The position numbers and the translations under genes were made by a program. Shown here in pieces: positions 1 through 7,850 of a stretch of 19,747 nucleotides of DNA. The stretch is from JAAXKN01 sp050258415 (GTDB lineage Bacteria > Bacteroidota > Ignavibacteria > Ignavibacteriales > SURF-24). The stretch's first letter is position 1; each line of letters opens with the position of its first letter. The notes below the pieces were generated by a model. That model did no database searches, was not told the origin of the DNA, and saw nothing but the letters and a program-made list of their open reading frames with translations. The DNA lies in assembly GCA_050258415.1 (NCBI GenBank), contig JBLMYS010000355.1:1-19747 (forward strand). Direction: 5' to 3'.

Positions 1-1
1 C

Positions 2-2356
2 GGAATTGCCGAGGAAACACAGCTCAGCAGGCTTAACAACGCTTCTTCAATAGGCATACAGGTCCAGAAGCAGTCGGACGCCAACACGGTTGAAGTAGCA
101 AGGCTGGTAAAAGATGAAATAAAGGAAATTGAAAAAGAATACGCCTCAAATCATATGAGGTTTGAGATTGCTACCGACAACTCGACATACACTATGGCAG
201 CTGTTAATTCGGTAGTTGAGGACCTGCTCCTTGCAGTGCTCATTGTATCGATTGTAAGTTTTCTTTTTCTCCACAGCCTGAGAAGCGCACTGATAGTAAT
301 GGTTGCAGTGCCGCTTTCAATGCTGCCTGCATTTATATTTCTCTACCTGTTCGGCTACACGCTGAACCTGATGTCGCTCATGGCTCTTTCGCTTGCCGTT
401 GGTATACTTGTAGACGACTCAATTGTAGTGGTTGAAAACATTTACCGCTATCTTGAAATGGGCAAGACAAAGTTCGAAGCCGCACTCCAGGGAGCCAAAC
501 AGATCCTTTATACGGCAATTTCGATAACGCTGGTAATAGTAATTGTATTTCTTCCACTGATGGTTACAGGCGGAATAATCGGGAATATACTGAAAGAGTT
601 TGCGCTTCCTTTAATCATCTCAACAATGTCGAGTCTTCTCGTATCATTTACGCTTACGCCATTGCTGCTTTCGAAGTTCGGCAGGCTTGAAGATATCTCT
701 TCAGATACATTTATGGGAAGATTCAGCCGCACGTTTGAGAATGGATTCAACAAGGTAAAGAATCTGTATGCCAGCATACTCAGGTGGGGACTGTCGCACA
801 GGAAGACTTTATATGCCGGAGTAGTAGCCCTTTTTATAGCTTCTCTGACATTATTTCCTGCCGGGTTAATAGGAACAGCATTTATTCCTGACACGGATCA
901 GGGTGAATTTGTAGTTGATCTTGAAATGTCGCCCCAGGTATCAGTTTCTGCAAACAATATGCTGACAAAGAAAGTAGAAAGCTTTCTGGCATCGAAAAAA
1001 GAAGTAGTCAAGATCTTTACAAATGTAGGCTTTTCCGGCAACATGCTCAGTTCAACTGCCAGAAATAACGTTACGCAGCTGACGGTTACAATAGTCGATA
1101 AAAAGTACAGAGACATTGGTGTGAATGATTACGGCAAAATGATAAAAGAAGAAATTGCCGCAAAAGTTCCGGGAGTAAAAGTAAGGGTATCGCCTTCAAG
1201 TGTTGCCGGAGGCGCAGGAACCGCGCCGGTGCAGTTTATTGTAAACGGTACGGACATGGGAAAAATTGAGTCCACGGCTGCAATGCTTATGGATATAATG
1301 AAAAAGACCCCAGGCACCTCAGACGTTAAGTATTCAATTGACGATCCGAAGCCCGAGGTGAAAATACAGATTGACCGCCAGAAAATGGAGCAGCTGGGTC
1401 TTTCAATTGCTGACGTTGGTGCTACGATGAGGACTGCACTTGCAGGCAATACGGATTCAAAATATACAGACGGCCCGTTTGAGTATGACATTAATCTAGC
1501 ATTCGACAAGTTTGACAGGAAAAACAGCAATGACGTCGGGAGCATTATATTTATAAACAGCCGCGGCGAGGCAATTGAGCTGAAGCAGTTTGCAGAGATT
1601 AAGCAGACAATGGGGCCAAGCATGCTGGAAAGAACAGACCGCAACAGCTCAATAACAGTGTCATGCTTTGTAATTGGCAGGGGCTCAGGTACAGTGGGTG
1701 ACGAGATAAAGAAGGGCTTTGACGGTAAAATTCCCGCTGGAGTAACAATTAAGCCCGCAGGTATGCTTAAGACACAGGGTGAGGCATTTTCAAGCCTCGG
1801 CTATGCTATGATTGCAGCTCTCATACTGATTTATCTTACTATGGTTACGCTTTATAATTCATTGCTGCATCCGGTAGTTGTCTTGTTCTCAATTCCTGTG
1901 GCATTGATCGGCTCGTTCTTTGCACTCGGCCTGACACTTGAGAACCTGACAATATTTTCAATTGTTGGGCTTATTACACTCATGGGACTTGTTGCCAAGA
2001 ATGCAATTCTTCTGGTGGACTTTACAAACCACTTAAGGGCAGAAGGGCGGGAATTAAAAGAAGCCTTAATTGAGGCCGGAAAGGAAAGGCTCCGCCCTAT
2101 ACTTATGACAACGGCCGCTATGATATTCGGCATGCTGCCTGTTGCAGTTGCAAGCGGCGCAGGCGCTGAGATGAAAAACGGCATGGCCTGGGTTATAATA
2201 GGCGGCCTTACAAGCTCACTATTCCTCACACTGGTTCTGGTTCCATCGATCTATCTGACGTTTGAGACTATAAGGATGAAGCTGACAAGGAAAAAGAAAA
2301 GTGTAAGTAAACCTGCAGCTGAAACAGAACCGGAAATCCCGGCTTATCAAAAGTAA
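2..2356 (+). CDS. RND (HAE1-type) multidrug/hydrophobe efflux pump, inner-membrane subunit, 5' end missing
   Basis: Proton-driven inner-membrane pump subunit of a tripartite efflux system. The reading frame is open from base 2, and the ATG at 155 is internal, because the 51 codons before it continue the porter domain (GIQVQKQSDANT). 784 residues are visible, against about 1,020-1,050 for the family, so roughly 250 N-terminal residues lie outside. The transmembrane proton-relay pair is present in GILVDDSIVVVENI (visible residues 138-139, the D407/D408 position of AcrB). The partner lysine is in GLVAKNAILLVDF near the C-terminus. A porter/docking region lies between the two membrane blocks, and the tail is short and polar (ending PAYQK). 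The membrane-fusion partner and outer-membrane channel are not in view and would be expected upstream. Substrate cannot be told. The family call is firm. Confidence 0.95.
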   Translation, partial: GIAEETQLSRLNNASSIGIQVQKQSDANTVEVARLVKDEIKEIEKEYASNHMRFEIATDNSTYTMAAVNSVVEDLLLAVLIVSIVSFLFLHSLRSALIVMVAVPLSMLPAFIFLYLFGYTLNLMSLMALSLAVGILVDDSIVVVENIYRYLEMGKTKFEAALQGAKQILYTAISITLVIVIVFLPLMVTGGIIGNILKEFALPLIISTMSSLLVSFTLTPLLLSKFGRLEDISSDTFMGRFSRTFENGFNKVKNLYASILRWGLSHRKTLYAGVVALFIASLTLFPAGLIGTAFIPDTDQGEFVVDLEMSPQVSVSANNMLTKKVESFLASKKEVVKIFTNVGFSGNMLSSTARNNVTQLTVTIVDKKYRDIGVNDYGKMIKEEIAAKVPGVKVRVSPSSVAGGAGTAPVQFIVNGTDMGKIESTAAMLMDIMKKTPGTSDVKYSIDDPKPEVKIQIDRQKMEQLGLSIADVGATMRTALAGNTDSKYTDGPFEYDINLAFDKFDRKNSNDVGSIIFINSRGEAIELKQFAEIKQTMGPSMLERTDRNSSITVSCFVIGRGSGTVGDEIKKGFDGKIPAGVTIKPAGMLKTQGEAFSSLGYAMIAALILIYLTMVTLYNSLLHPVVVLFSIPVALIGSFFALGLTLENLTIFSIVGLITLMGLVAKNAILLVDFTNHLRAEGRELKEALIEAGKERLRPILMTTAAMIFGMLPVAVASGAGAEMKNGMAWVIIGGLTSSLFLTLVLVPSIYLTFETIRMKLTRKKKSVSKPAAETEPEIPAYQK

Positions 2357-2363
2357 TTTATTT

Positions 2364-2440
2364 GAACCCGGCGGCAAATTTGCTGTGAGTACTCCATTAG
2401 CAAAAAGGTCAAATCCGTAAAGAGAAATGCTGCCGGGTTC
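2364..2440. repeat. Long imperfect inverted repeat enclosing a smaller stem
   Basis: GAACCCGGCGGCA (2364-2376) pairs with TGCTGCCGGGTTC (2428-2440). The arms are 13 bases with one G-U position, and the loop is 51 bases. Inside it TTTGCT (2379-2384) pairs with AGCAAA (2399-2404) around the palindrome GAGTACTC. It starts seven bases after the stop of the RND gene. It could be a 3' mRNA structure or terminator part for that gene, or a small mobile repeat. There is no long T run after it on either strand. Confidence 0.5.
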
Positions 2441-2490
2441 TTCTGTATCCTTTCGCATACGTGAACCGCACGGAAGGTGGTTTTAGATCC

Positions 2491-2511
2491 AGGAGGGCTT
2501 AAAGCCCTCCT
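2491..2511. terminator. Hairpin between convergent genes, probable two-way terminator
   Basis: Perfect 10-base arms, AGGAGGGCTT and AAGCCCTCCT, surround a central A. As RNA this is a GC-rich stem with a loop of about five bases. It lies 11 bases past the stop of the minus-strand peptidase and in the convergent gap. T runs on both sides are short (TT on the plus side), so termination efficiency is uncertain. Confidence 0.55.
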
Positions 2512-2521
2512 TCTAGCAGAA

Positions 2522-4714
2522 TTATTTACTGGAAAGATTCTTCGGGCCTTCTAAAGGTTTCAGGTTATCGTCAAAGTAGCGGCTGATTTTATCATAGAGG
2601 TGTATGGCGTCAGTTCCCCTTACACCATGCTCATGGCCGGGGTAGGGGAAATAATCCAAAGGGACGCCCAGGCTTACAGCCTTCTGCACAAAAAGGAGGG
2701 AGTTCTGCCAGACGACTGTAGGATCCACGGTTCCGTGAATAAGCAGAAGCTTGCCCTTCAGGTCCTGGACATGATTTAAGAGACTTGACTCCTTGTAGCC
2801 TTCAGGATTGGACTGCGGTGTATCCATATAGCGCTCGCCGTACATTACTTCATAATAGCTCCAGTCGATTACGGGGCCACCTGCAACACCAACCTTAAAA
2901 ATGTCAGAAGCGCGCGTCATAAGGGATGTTGCCATAAAGCCGCCGTAGCTCCAGCCGAAGACGCCGATGCGGCTAGGGTCTGTATAGGGAAGTGTCTTCA
3001 GGTACTTTACGCCTGTTACCTGGTCCTCAATTTCCCTGGTTCCCAAATGGCGGAATGTCGCCTGCTCAAACTCAAGGCCGCGGTTGGATGTGCCGTGGTT
3101 ATCAAGGGTAAAAACTATATAACCCTTTTCAGCCATATAGTTAAGCCACAGGCCCGCATCTGCAAGCCAGCTGTTTGTAACGAGCTGTGAATGGGGGCCA
3201 CCGTAAACATAGACAAGAACGGGGTACGTTTTTGTGGAATCGAAATCAACGGGGAGTATCATTCTGCAGTAAAGGTCCATTCCGTCACTTGCCCTGATGC
3301 TGAAGAGTCTGGTTTGCCCGAGCTTATAGTCTTTCAACGGGTTATCGGACCTGAGAATTTCCTTTACATTCTTTCCTTCGGAATCCATAATATTAACGAT
3401 TCCAGGAGTGGAAAGGTTTGAGAAGGCATCCATAAAATATTCACCAGTAGTGCTGAGTTTTACCTCGTGCGTACCTTCAGATAAGGTAAGTTTCTTTAGA
3501 TTTCCCGTCTTAAGGTTCACCTTATAGAGATGCCTTTCAAGCACGCCGTCCATGGTAGAAGTAATGAATATATTTTCCCTTTTACTGTCGAAGCCGTTAA
3601 CCTCTGTAATTTCCCATTTTCCTTTTGTCAGCTGTTTTATCAGTTTTCCATTGGTATCGTAGAGATAGAGGTGGTTCCAGCCGTCTTTTCTTGAAAGCCA
3701 GAGGAATTCATTTGCGCTCTTTACAAAGAGTGGACCGTTTAATGGTTCAACATACTTATCACTTTTTTCCTCAAAAAGCACATTCAGTTTTTTCCCGGTC
3801 TGAGCGTCATACTTTACCATCTGCATAAAATTCTGGTCACGGTTCAACTGGGCTACATAGATATATTTTTCATCGGGGCTCCAGGTAACGTTTGTCAGGT
3901 ACTGATCCTTAGGCTCTCCGGTTTCTAACCATATGGCTTTCCCTGAAAGTAAATTATAAACGCCTATTGTTACCTCATGGCTCTTCTGGCCTGCCATCGG
4001 GTACTTGATCGTTACAAGTTTGGCCGGGTGTTCCGATATATCCACCAGGGGGTAGTCTGTAACCATTGTCTGGTCCATCCTGTAGAAGGCCAGGAAGTTA
4101 CCCATAGGGGAGAAGAAAATGCCCTTTGTAATTCCGAATTCATTTCTGTGGACCGACTGTCCGTTTACAATATCCTTATTTGTATCAAAAGTGATTCCTT
4201 TTGGTGAAGTCAGGCCCTCAGACAGATACAAATTATTCTCGCGCGTAAATGCCAGAATGTTTCCTTTAGGACTGAACTCCATATTTTCAGCTGCGGCTCC
4301 TCCTGATAAATTATTGCCGGGTTTGAGTATGTTCTCCGCAGTATTATAATAATAAACCGAGTCGCCTGCCTGGAACCGGAAGACATGGCCATTTTGCCAC
4401 GAGATAGTAGGGAATCTTTCCAGGCGGATGTTAAATGGCGCCATCTTCCCATTTAAGTCCTCAAGAGAAACGATAGCCTGAGGCTTTTCATTTTTTACGG
4501 TCTCGCAATAAAGAATGTCTTTGCCGTCAGTTTTAGAGACAAAATAAACACTCTTTGATTCGGGAATCCAGTCGAGTTGTTTTAATTTCTTTGGGCCAAG
4601 ACTGGTGCGTCCCTTTGTAATGGCATCCTCAACGCTCAGAATTTTAGTCTGGGCAGAAACGGATAAATTAAGGATAAGAAGGAACAGCAAAAAAGGGAAT
4701 AAGGGTTTTCTCAT
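2522..4714 (-). CDS. Secreted S9 family prolyl peptidase, prolyl tripeptidyl aminopeptidase (PtpA)-like
   Basis: Exported serine exopeptidase that should cut after proline near the N-terminus of peptides. The ATG at 4714 is chosen over an upstream in-frame TTG at 4786. It has GGAG five to six bases ahead and opens a clean signal peptide, MRKPLFPFLLFLLILNLSVSA, then Q. The product is 730 residues. An N-terminal beta-propeller (about 40-470) precedes an alpha/beta-hydrolase domain (about 480-720). Catalytic Ser589 is in GWSYGG, Asp664 in HGTVDPTVV and His696 in GHEHGV. Spacings of 75 and 107 residues from the serine match those I recall for Porphyromonas gingivalis PtpA (S603, D678, H710). The PtpA amino-terminus-binding glutamates are also present (Glu192 in HRNEFGI, Glu622 in YYEVMYGE). 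The single Glu, rather than the EE pair of DPP IV, favours tripeptidyl over dipeptidyl release, which is inference. It stands alone between convergent and same-strand neighbours. Confidence 0.93.
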   Translation of the reverse strand: MRKPLFPFLLFLLILNLSVSAQTKILSVEDAITKGRTSLGPKKLKQLDWIPESKSVYFVSKTDGKDILYCETVKNEKPQAIVSLEDLNGKMAPFNIRLERFPTISWQNGHVFRFQAGDSVYYYNTAENILKPGNNLSGGAAAENMEFSPKGNILAFTRENNLYLSEGLTSPKGITFDTNKDIVNGQSVHRNEFGITKGIFFSPMGNFLAFYRMDQTMVTDYPLVDISEHPAKLVTIKYPMAGQKSHEVTIGVYNLLSGKAIWLETGEPKDQYLTNVTWSPDEKYIYVAQLNRDQNFMQMVKYDAQTGKKLNVLFEEKSDKYVEPLNGPLFVKSANEFLWLSRKDGWNHLYLYDTNGKLIKQLTKGKWEITEVNGFDSKRENIFITSTMDGVLERHLYKVNLKTGNLKKLTLSEGTHEVKLSTTGEYFMDAFSNLSTPGIVNIMDSEGKNVKEILRSDNPLKDYKLGQTRLFSIRASDGMDLYCRMILPVDFDSTKTYPVLVYVYGGPHSQLVTNSWLADAGLWLNYMAEKGYIVFTLDNHGTSNRGLEFEQATFRHLGTREIEDQVTGVKYLKTLPYTDPSRIGVFGWSYGGFMATSLMTRASDIFKVGVAGGPVIDWSYYEVMYGERYMDTPQSNPEGYKESSLLNHVQDLKGKLLLIHGTVDPTVVWQNSLLFVQKAVSLGVPLDYFPYPGHEHGVRGTDAIHLYDKISRYFDDNLKPLEGPKNLSSK

Positions 4715-4734
4715 GAGGTCTCCGGGAAAATAAT

Positions 4735-4786
4735 TTGTACCCAATAATTTTATGGGCGGGAATTTTTTTTGTTTTCGAGGGTACAA
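4735..4786. repeat. Inverted 8-mers flanking the peptidase upstream region
   Basis: TTGTACCC (4735-4742) and GGGTACAA (4779-4786) are exact inverted copies 36 bases apart. The first lies about 20 bases upstream of the peptidase start and the second next to the clpP terminator. The bases between are A/T-rich. They could be paired binding sites for a regulator of the peptidase gene, but I cannot identify a clear promoter here. Confidence 0.35.
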
Positions 4787-4822
4787 AATAAAAAAGGGAT
4801 TGGCAAAATTGCAATCCCTTTT
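4786..4822 (-). terminator. Rho-independent terminator of the tig-clpP unit
   Basis: Read on the minus strand, AAAAGGGATTG pairs exactly with CAATCCCTTTT (11-base arms at 4812-4822 and 4792-4802, loop of nine). A T-rich tract (TTTTTTATTTT) follows at once. It begins about 25 bases after the clpP stop, so it closes the unit and separates it from the peptidase gene. Confidence 0.88.
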
Positions 4823-4846
4823 AGAAAACTACTTTAATTTAAGGTT

Positions 4847-5491
4847 TTATTTTTTCTCTTCCTTGCCCTGACCGTTACCACCCAGGGGAATTCTCCTTTC
4901 GAAGACTGTATCGATGAGTTTATAGTCCCTTGCTTCCTCAGGGGAGAGATAATAATCCCTGTCGCAGTCTTTTGTGATCTGTTCGACAGATTTACCCGTA
5001 TGCTCAGCCAGAATTTCATAGAGCACCTGGCGGGTTTTGATCATCTCGCGGGCGTGGATTTCAATATCTGTTGTCTGCCCCTGCAGACCGCCCACCCATG
5101 GCTGATGGATCATGATTCTCGAGTGGGGAAGCGAAGAGCGTTTCCCTGCAGCGCCACCGGCAAGAAGCACAGCGCCCATGGAGGCTGCCATACCAACGCA
5201 TATAGTTGCAATATCGGGTTTTATGTACTTCATGGTATCATAAATTGCAAGACCAGCAGATACGCTTCCTCCAGGGGAGTTGATGTAAAGATTTACATCC
5301 TTATCCGGATCCTCTGCCTCAAGGAAGAGGAGCTGGGCCACGACAAGGCTGGCCACATGGTCGTCTATAGGTGTACCTATAAAAATAATTCTTTCTCTAA
5401 GGAGTCTAGAGAAAATATCCATTCCGCGTTCCCCGCGCCCTGTCTGTTCAATTACGTAGGGAACGAGCTGGTTGAAAATTTCTGGTTTCAT
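4847..5491 (-). CDS. clpP: ATP-dependent Clp protease proteolytic subunit
   Basis: Serine peptidase that forms the double-heptamer barrel of the cytoplasmic Clp protease and degrades proteins unfolded by ClpX or ClpA/ClpC. 214 residues, normal length. Catalytic Ser104 is in GMAASMGAVLL, His129 in RIMIHQP and Asp179 in DRDYYLS. The substrate-strand motif NSPGGSVSAG is at 71-80. After His129 the sequence reads HQPWVGGLQGQ, one residue longer than the HQPLGG of E. coli, in the handle region. The ATG (5489-5491) overlaps the tig stop in ATGA, with GAGGG just before it, so translation is probably coupled to tig. The usual tig-clpP-clpX order stops here: no clpX follows, and a strong terminator does. 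Confidence 0.98.
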   Translation of the reverse strand: MKPEIFNQLVPYVIEQTGRGERGMDIFSRLLRERIIFIGTPIDDHVASLVVAQLLFLEAEDPDKDVNLYINSPGGSVSAGLAIYDTMKYIKPDIATICVGMAASMGAVLLAGGAAGKRSSLPHSRIMIHQPWVGGLQGQTTDIEIHAREMIKTRQVLYEILAEHTGKSVEQITKDCDRDYYLSPEEARDYKLIDTVFERRIPLGGNGQGKEEKK

Positions 5492-6810
5492 TCTCCCTCT
5501 TTATTTGTGTCTTCAGTAGTATTGTTTAAGTCCTTTGCTCCAACTTCTTTAATATTGTTATTCTTTTTAAGAAAATCAATAACCTTGTCTTCTAAGAGGA
5601 TTTCACCCCTGTTTGAGTCGGTATAGTACTTAAGCAGTTTATCTACTGAAATGCCTGTCTCGGCAGCATCTTTCTCTGCCAGTTCCCTGAGTTCAGATTC
5701 TTCAACCTTAATATTTTCTTTTTTTGCGATATTTTCCATGATGATCTGCCACTTTGCAGTCCATTCGGCTCTCTGGTGCAGGCGGTTATGTGCCTCATGA
5801 GCATCAAATTTCTTTATGCCTTCCTGTTTTGCCCTTTCCTGTTCCATCTGGACCATTCTGTCTAAGAGCGAATGGACAAATCCGTGGGGAGGGGTGAAGT
5901 CGTTGTTCTTTACAACGTCATTTAAGAGTGAATTTACGAGCATGTCGTCTGACTGTCTGTCGTAGAATTCCTGTAGTCCTTTTTGAATATTAGACTTCCA
6001 TTCTTCAGGAGTTGAGAACTTGCTTTTTGTAATTTTCTTTACAAACTCCTCGTCGAGTTCAGGCAGAACAACCTTCTGAACCGATTTTATTGTAGCCGAA
6101 TATGTTATATCATCATTTACAATCTTTTTTACGCCTTCTTCTTCAACTTCATGGCTATCCTGGAACGAGAATGTGAAAGTTTCGCCCACTTTCTTTCCGA
6201 CTGCATTTTCAACAAGCTGCGGGTTTACTCTTTCGTCGGTGAGGTCAATTTTAATGTCCTGGCTTTTGATTCCCTCAACCGGGTTACCGTCCTTATCCAG
6301 CTTCTGGAGGTCAACGGTAATTATAGCGTTTTTATCTTCAACCTTCTCAGCGTCTTCAAGTGTGGAGTTAGTTTTCTGGAGGTAATTGACCTCGCTGTTG
6401 ACCTGTTCGTCCTCAACGTCGAAACGGATCTTTTTAACTTCAAGTCCCGTATAGTTCTTAACGTCAAGTTCAGGTTTAACCTCGTATCTGATCTTAAAGG
6501 CCAGTTTGGAATCCTTTTCGAAGTTCAGGTCGACCATTTTAGGAGCACTGATAGGGTTAAGCTTTTGGTCTTCAACAATGTCCCAGAATACTCTGTTCGC
6601 AATTTTTTCGCTCGCCTGGTATTCTATAGCATCGCCATACATCCTCTTAACCATTGCCATTGGGGCCTTGCCTTTTCTGAATCCGGGCAGTTCAATCTTC
6701 TTTCTTTCTTCCTGATAAGCTTTTTCCAGGTCAGGCTGGATTTCATCATAATTCAAGACTACTTCCAGCTCATGTTCACTTTCTGAAACAACATTGATTT
6801 TGGTTTCCAA
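5488..6810 (-). CDS. tig: Trigger factor, ribosome-bound chaperone and peptidyl-prolyl isomerase
   Basis: Binds at the ribosomal exit tunnel and shields nascent chains. 440 residues, normal length. The ribosome-docking loop GFRKGKAP is at 43-50 of the N-terminal domain. An FKBP-like isomerase domain follows (about 155-245, with the VGKKVGETFTFSF strand), then a long charged helical C-terminal arm. The start is TTG (6808-6810) with GAGAGGA five bases ahead. No in-frame ATG upstream fits. It begins 41 bases after the tRNA-Leu gene, and that gap carries CTAATT/AATTAG inverted arms, so the mRNA may share a transcript with the tRNA. It overlaps clpP by four bases. Confidence 0.97.
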   Translation of the reverse strand: METKINVVSESEHELEVVLNYDEIQPDLEKAYQEERKKIELPGFRKGKAPMAMVKRMYGDAIEYQASEKIANRVFWDIVEDQKLNPISAPKMVDLNFEKDSKLAFKIRYEVKPELDVKNYTGLEVKKIRFDVEDEQVNSEVNYLQKTNSTLEDAEKVEDKNAIITVDLQKLDKDGNPVEGIKSQDIKIDLTDERVNPQLVENAVGKKVGETFTFSFQDSHEVEEEGVKKIVNDDITYSATIKSVQKVVLPELDEEFVKKITKSKFSTPEEWKSNIQKGLQEFYDRQSDDMLVNSLLNDVVKNNDFTPPHGFVHSLLDRMVQMEQERAKQEGIKKFDAHEAHNRLHQRAEWTAKWQIIMENIAKKENIKVEESELRELAEKDAAETGISVDKLLKYYTDSNRGEILLEDKVIDFLKKNNNIKEVGAKDLNNTTEDTNKEGE

Positions 6811-6851
6811 TTTATCCTCTCTAGGGCTAATTTTCTAGTAAAAATAATTAG

Positions 6852-6935
6852 TGCGAGAACGGGGACTCGAACCCCGACACCGGTTAGGTACTAGATCCTA
6901 AGTCTAGCGCGTCTACCAAATTCCGCCATTCTCGC
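6852..6935 (-). tRNA. tRNA-Leu, anticodon UAG
   Basis: 84 bases fold as a tRNA with a long variable arm. The acceptor stem is GCGAGAA/TTCTCGC with discriminator A. The D arm contains GGCGGAATTTGGTAGACGC. The anticodon stem-loop is CTAGA-CTTAGGA-TCTAG with anticodon TAG. The variable arm is followed by CGGGGTTCGAGTCCCCG. The 3' CCA is not encoded (the next bases are C, T). It reads CUN leucine codons. It lies directly upstream of tig on the same strand. Confidence 0.97.
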
Positions 6936-7058
6936 AGTAAAAGAATGGTTTTCATTCCAAGCCGGTATTTAACCAAAATATAAGATGGCGGCCAAAAATG
7001 AAAGACCAAAATATACGAAGATTTTGAAGAAAAAACACAATAAATTGTCTCGAATATT

Positions 7059-7103
7059 AAAACAGTTATTTTAAGCTGTTTTCACGCGGGAAAATTTCCC
7101 GCG
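7059..7103. promoter_or_regulatory. Two tandem inverted repeats upstream of the Nudix gene
   Basis: The first repeat is AAAACAG (7059-7065) with CTGTTTT (7076-7082), loop of 10. The second is the near-continuous palindrome CGCGGGAAAATTTCCCGCG (7085-7103), with perfect 9-base arms around one A. A one-base centre cannot form a tight hairpin without opening inner pairs, so a protein dimer site is at least as likely as a terminator. The second repeat ends 18 bases before the predicted -35 box of the Nudix gene. It also lies more than 140 bases upstream of the divergent tRNA. Confidence 0.5.
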
Positions 7104-7121
7104 ATTTATTTACACTTTGTT

Positions 7122-7150
7122 TTGCCAAATGATGAATTTTAGCATATATT
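7122..7150 (+). promoter_or_regulatory. Sigma-70-like promoter of the Nudix gene
   Basis: TTGCCA (7122-7127), a 17-base spacer and TATATT (7145-7150). Transcription would begin near 7157. That is after the ATG at 7151, which argues for the GTG start at 7175. Confidence 0.55.
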
Positions 7151-7174
7151 ATGGTAAAATTTCGGAGTCGTCAG

Positions 7175-7696
7175 GTGAAAGTGCTCTCATATATGGTTGA
7201 GGCTCACATTTTCAGGGAAGTGGACAACAAACTGGAATTTTTGATGTTGAAACGCTCTGAGATGGAGATATTTCCAGGTTTATGGCAGATGGTAACCGGG
7301 TCAATTGACCAGGGGGAAAAGGCCTTTGAAACTGCATTCAGGGAGATAAAGGAAGAAACGGGAATTATTCCTGAAAAGTTATGGCTGGTGCCCTATATTA
7401 ACTCATTTTACTCATGGAGGCGGAATCATATTTGCATGGTGCCGGTCTTCGTTGCAATGGTAAAAGAGGATACGCAGGTAAAGATAAGCCATGAGCACTC
7501 CGAATACCAGTGGGTTAGCAAGGAAAAAGCACTGGAGCTTTTAGCCTGGCCCGGGCAGAAGACTTCTGTTGAGATTATATGTGAGTATTTTACAAAAGAC
7601 CACAGCTTTCTCTATTTTGAAGAAATCAGCCTTAAAAAGTACAGGGATAGGAATTTTCAGCCTTTGGGCAAAGCTTCTCAGTCTGGTCTTAAATAA
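7175..7696 (+). CDS. Nudix hydrolase, probable nucleoside-triphosphate pyrophosphatase
   Basis: Hydrolyses a nucleoside diphosphate linked to another group, with Mg2+. The complete Nudix box GX5EX7REUXEEXGU is at residues 42-64, including REIKEETGI. 173 residues from the GTG at 7175, which has GGAG seven bases ahead. An ATG at 7151 would add eight residues, but it has no ribosome site and directly abuts the -10 box. The phrases LMLKRSE and FPGLWQMVTGSID resemble the NudB dihydroneopterin-triphosphate/dNTP pyrophosphatase group. That is suggestive only, and no folate gene is nearby. It is a single gene with its own promoter, and 154 bases separate it from the next gene. Confidence 0.85.
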   Translation: MKVLSYMVEAHIFREVDNKLEFLMLKRSEMEIFPGLWQMVTGSIDQGEKAFETAFREIKEETGIIPEKLWLVPYINSFYSWRRNHICMVPVFVAMVKEDTQVKISHEHSEYQWVSKEKALELLAWPGQKTSVEIICEYFTKDHSFLYFEEISLKKYRDRNFQPLGKASQSGLK

Positions 7697-7775
7697 TCAA
7701 CAGGATACTTTTTCAGTACTGCCTTTTTACATTCCGGGGTATAAAACAAGTCAGCATGGACATTAAAAAGAACTG

Positions 7776-7804
7776 TTATTTTTTGTTTCATTTAATCGTA
7801 TAAT
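7776..7804 (+). promoter_or_regulatory. Probable promoter of the pfkB-mtnA-recO operon
   Basis: A perfect TATAAT (7799-7804) sits 47 bases before the kinase start. The matching -35 position (TTATTT, 7776-7781, spacer 17) is poor, so the promoter may need an activator or use a different -35 element. The rest of 7697-7850 shows nothing I can name. Confidence 0.45.
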
Positions 7805-7850
7805 AGCTTAGTTTTGCACAATATCAAATATTAATACAGGGAGTAGGTAA

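Noticed and set aside
4715..4786. Extended peptidase start with 24 extra residues from a TTG
   Set aside because: The extension has no ribosome site and would bury the signal peptide that begins at the ATG ending at 4714.
5000..5626. 208-codon open frame on the plus strand opposite clpP and the end of tig
   Set aside because: It is antisense to two firmly identified genes, has no recognisable domain, and arises from codon bias of the true frame.
6151..6786. 211-codon open frame on the plus strand opposite trigger factor
   Set aside because: Antisense shadow rich in Phe, Val and Leu, with no ribosome site. Trigger factor on the minus strand has clear motifs.
6952..7058. Promoter search upstream of tRNA-Leu on the minus strand
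   Set aside because: Several A/T-rich hexamers exist but no pair with acceptable spacing stands out, so I did not call one.
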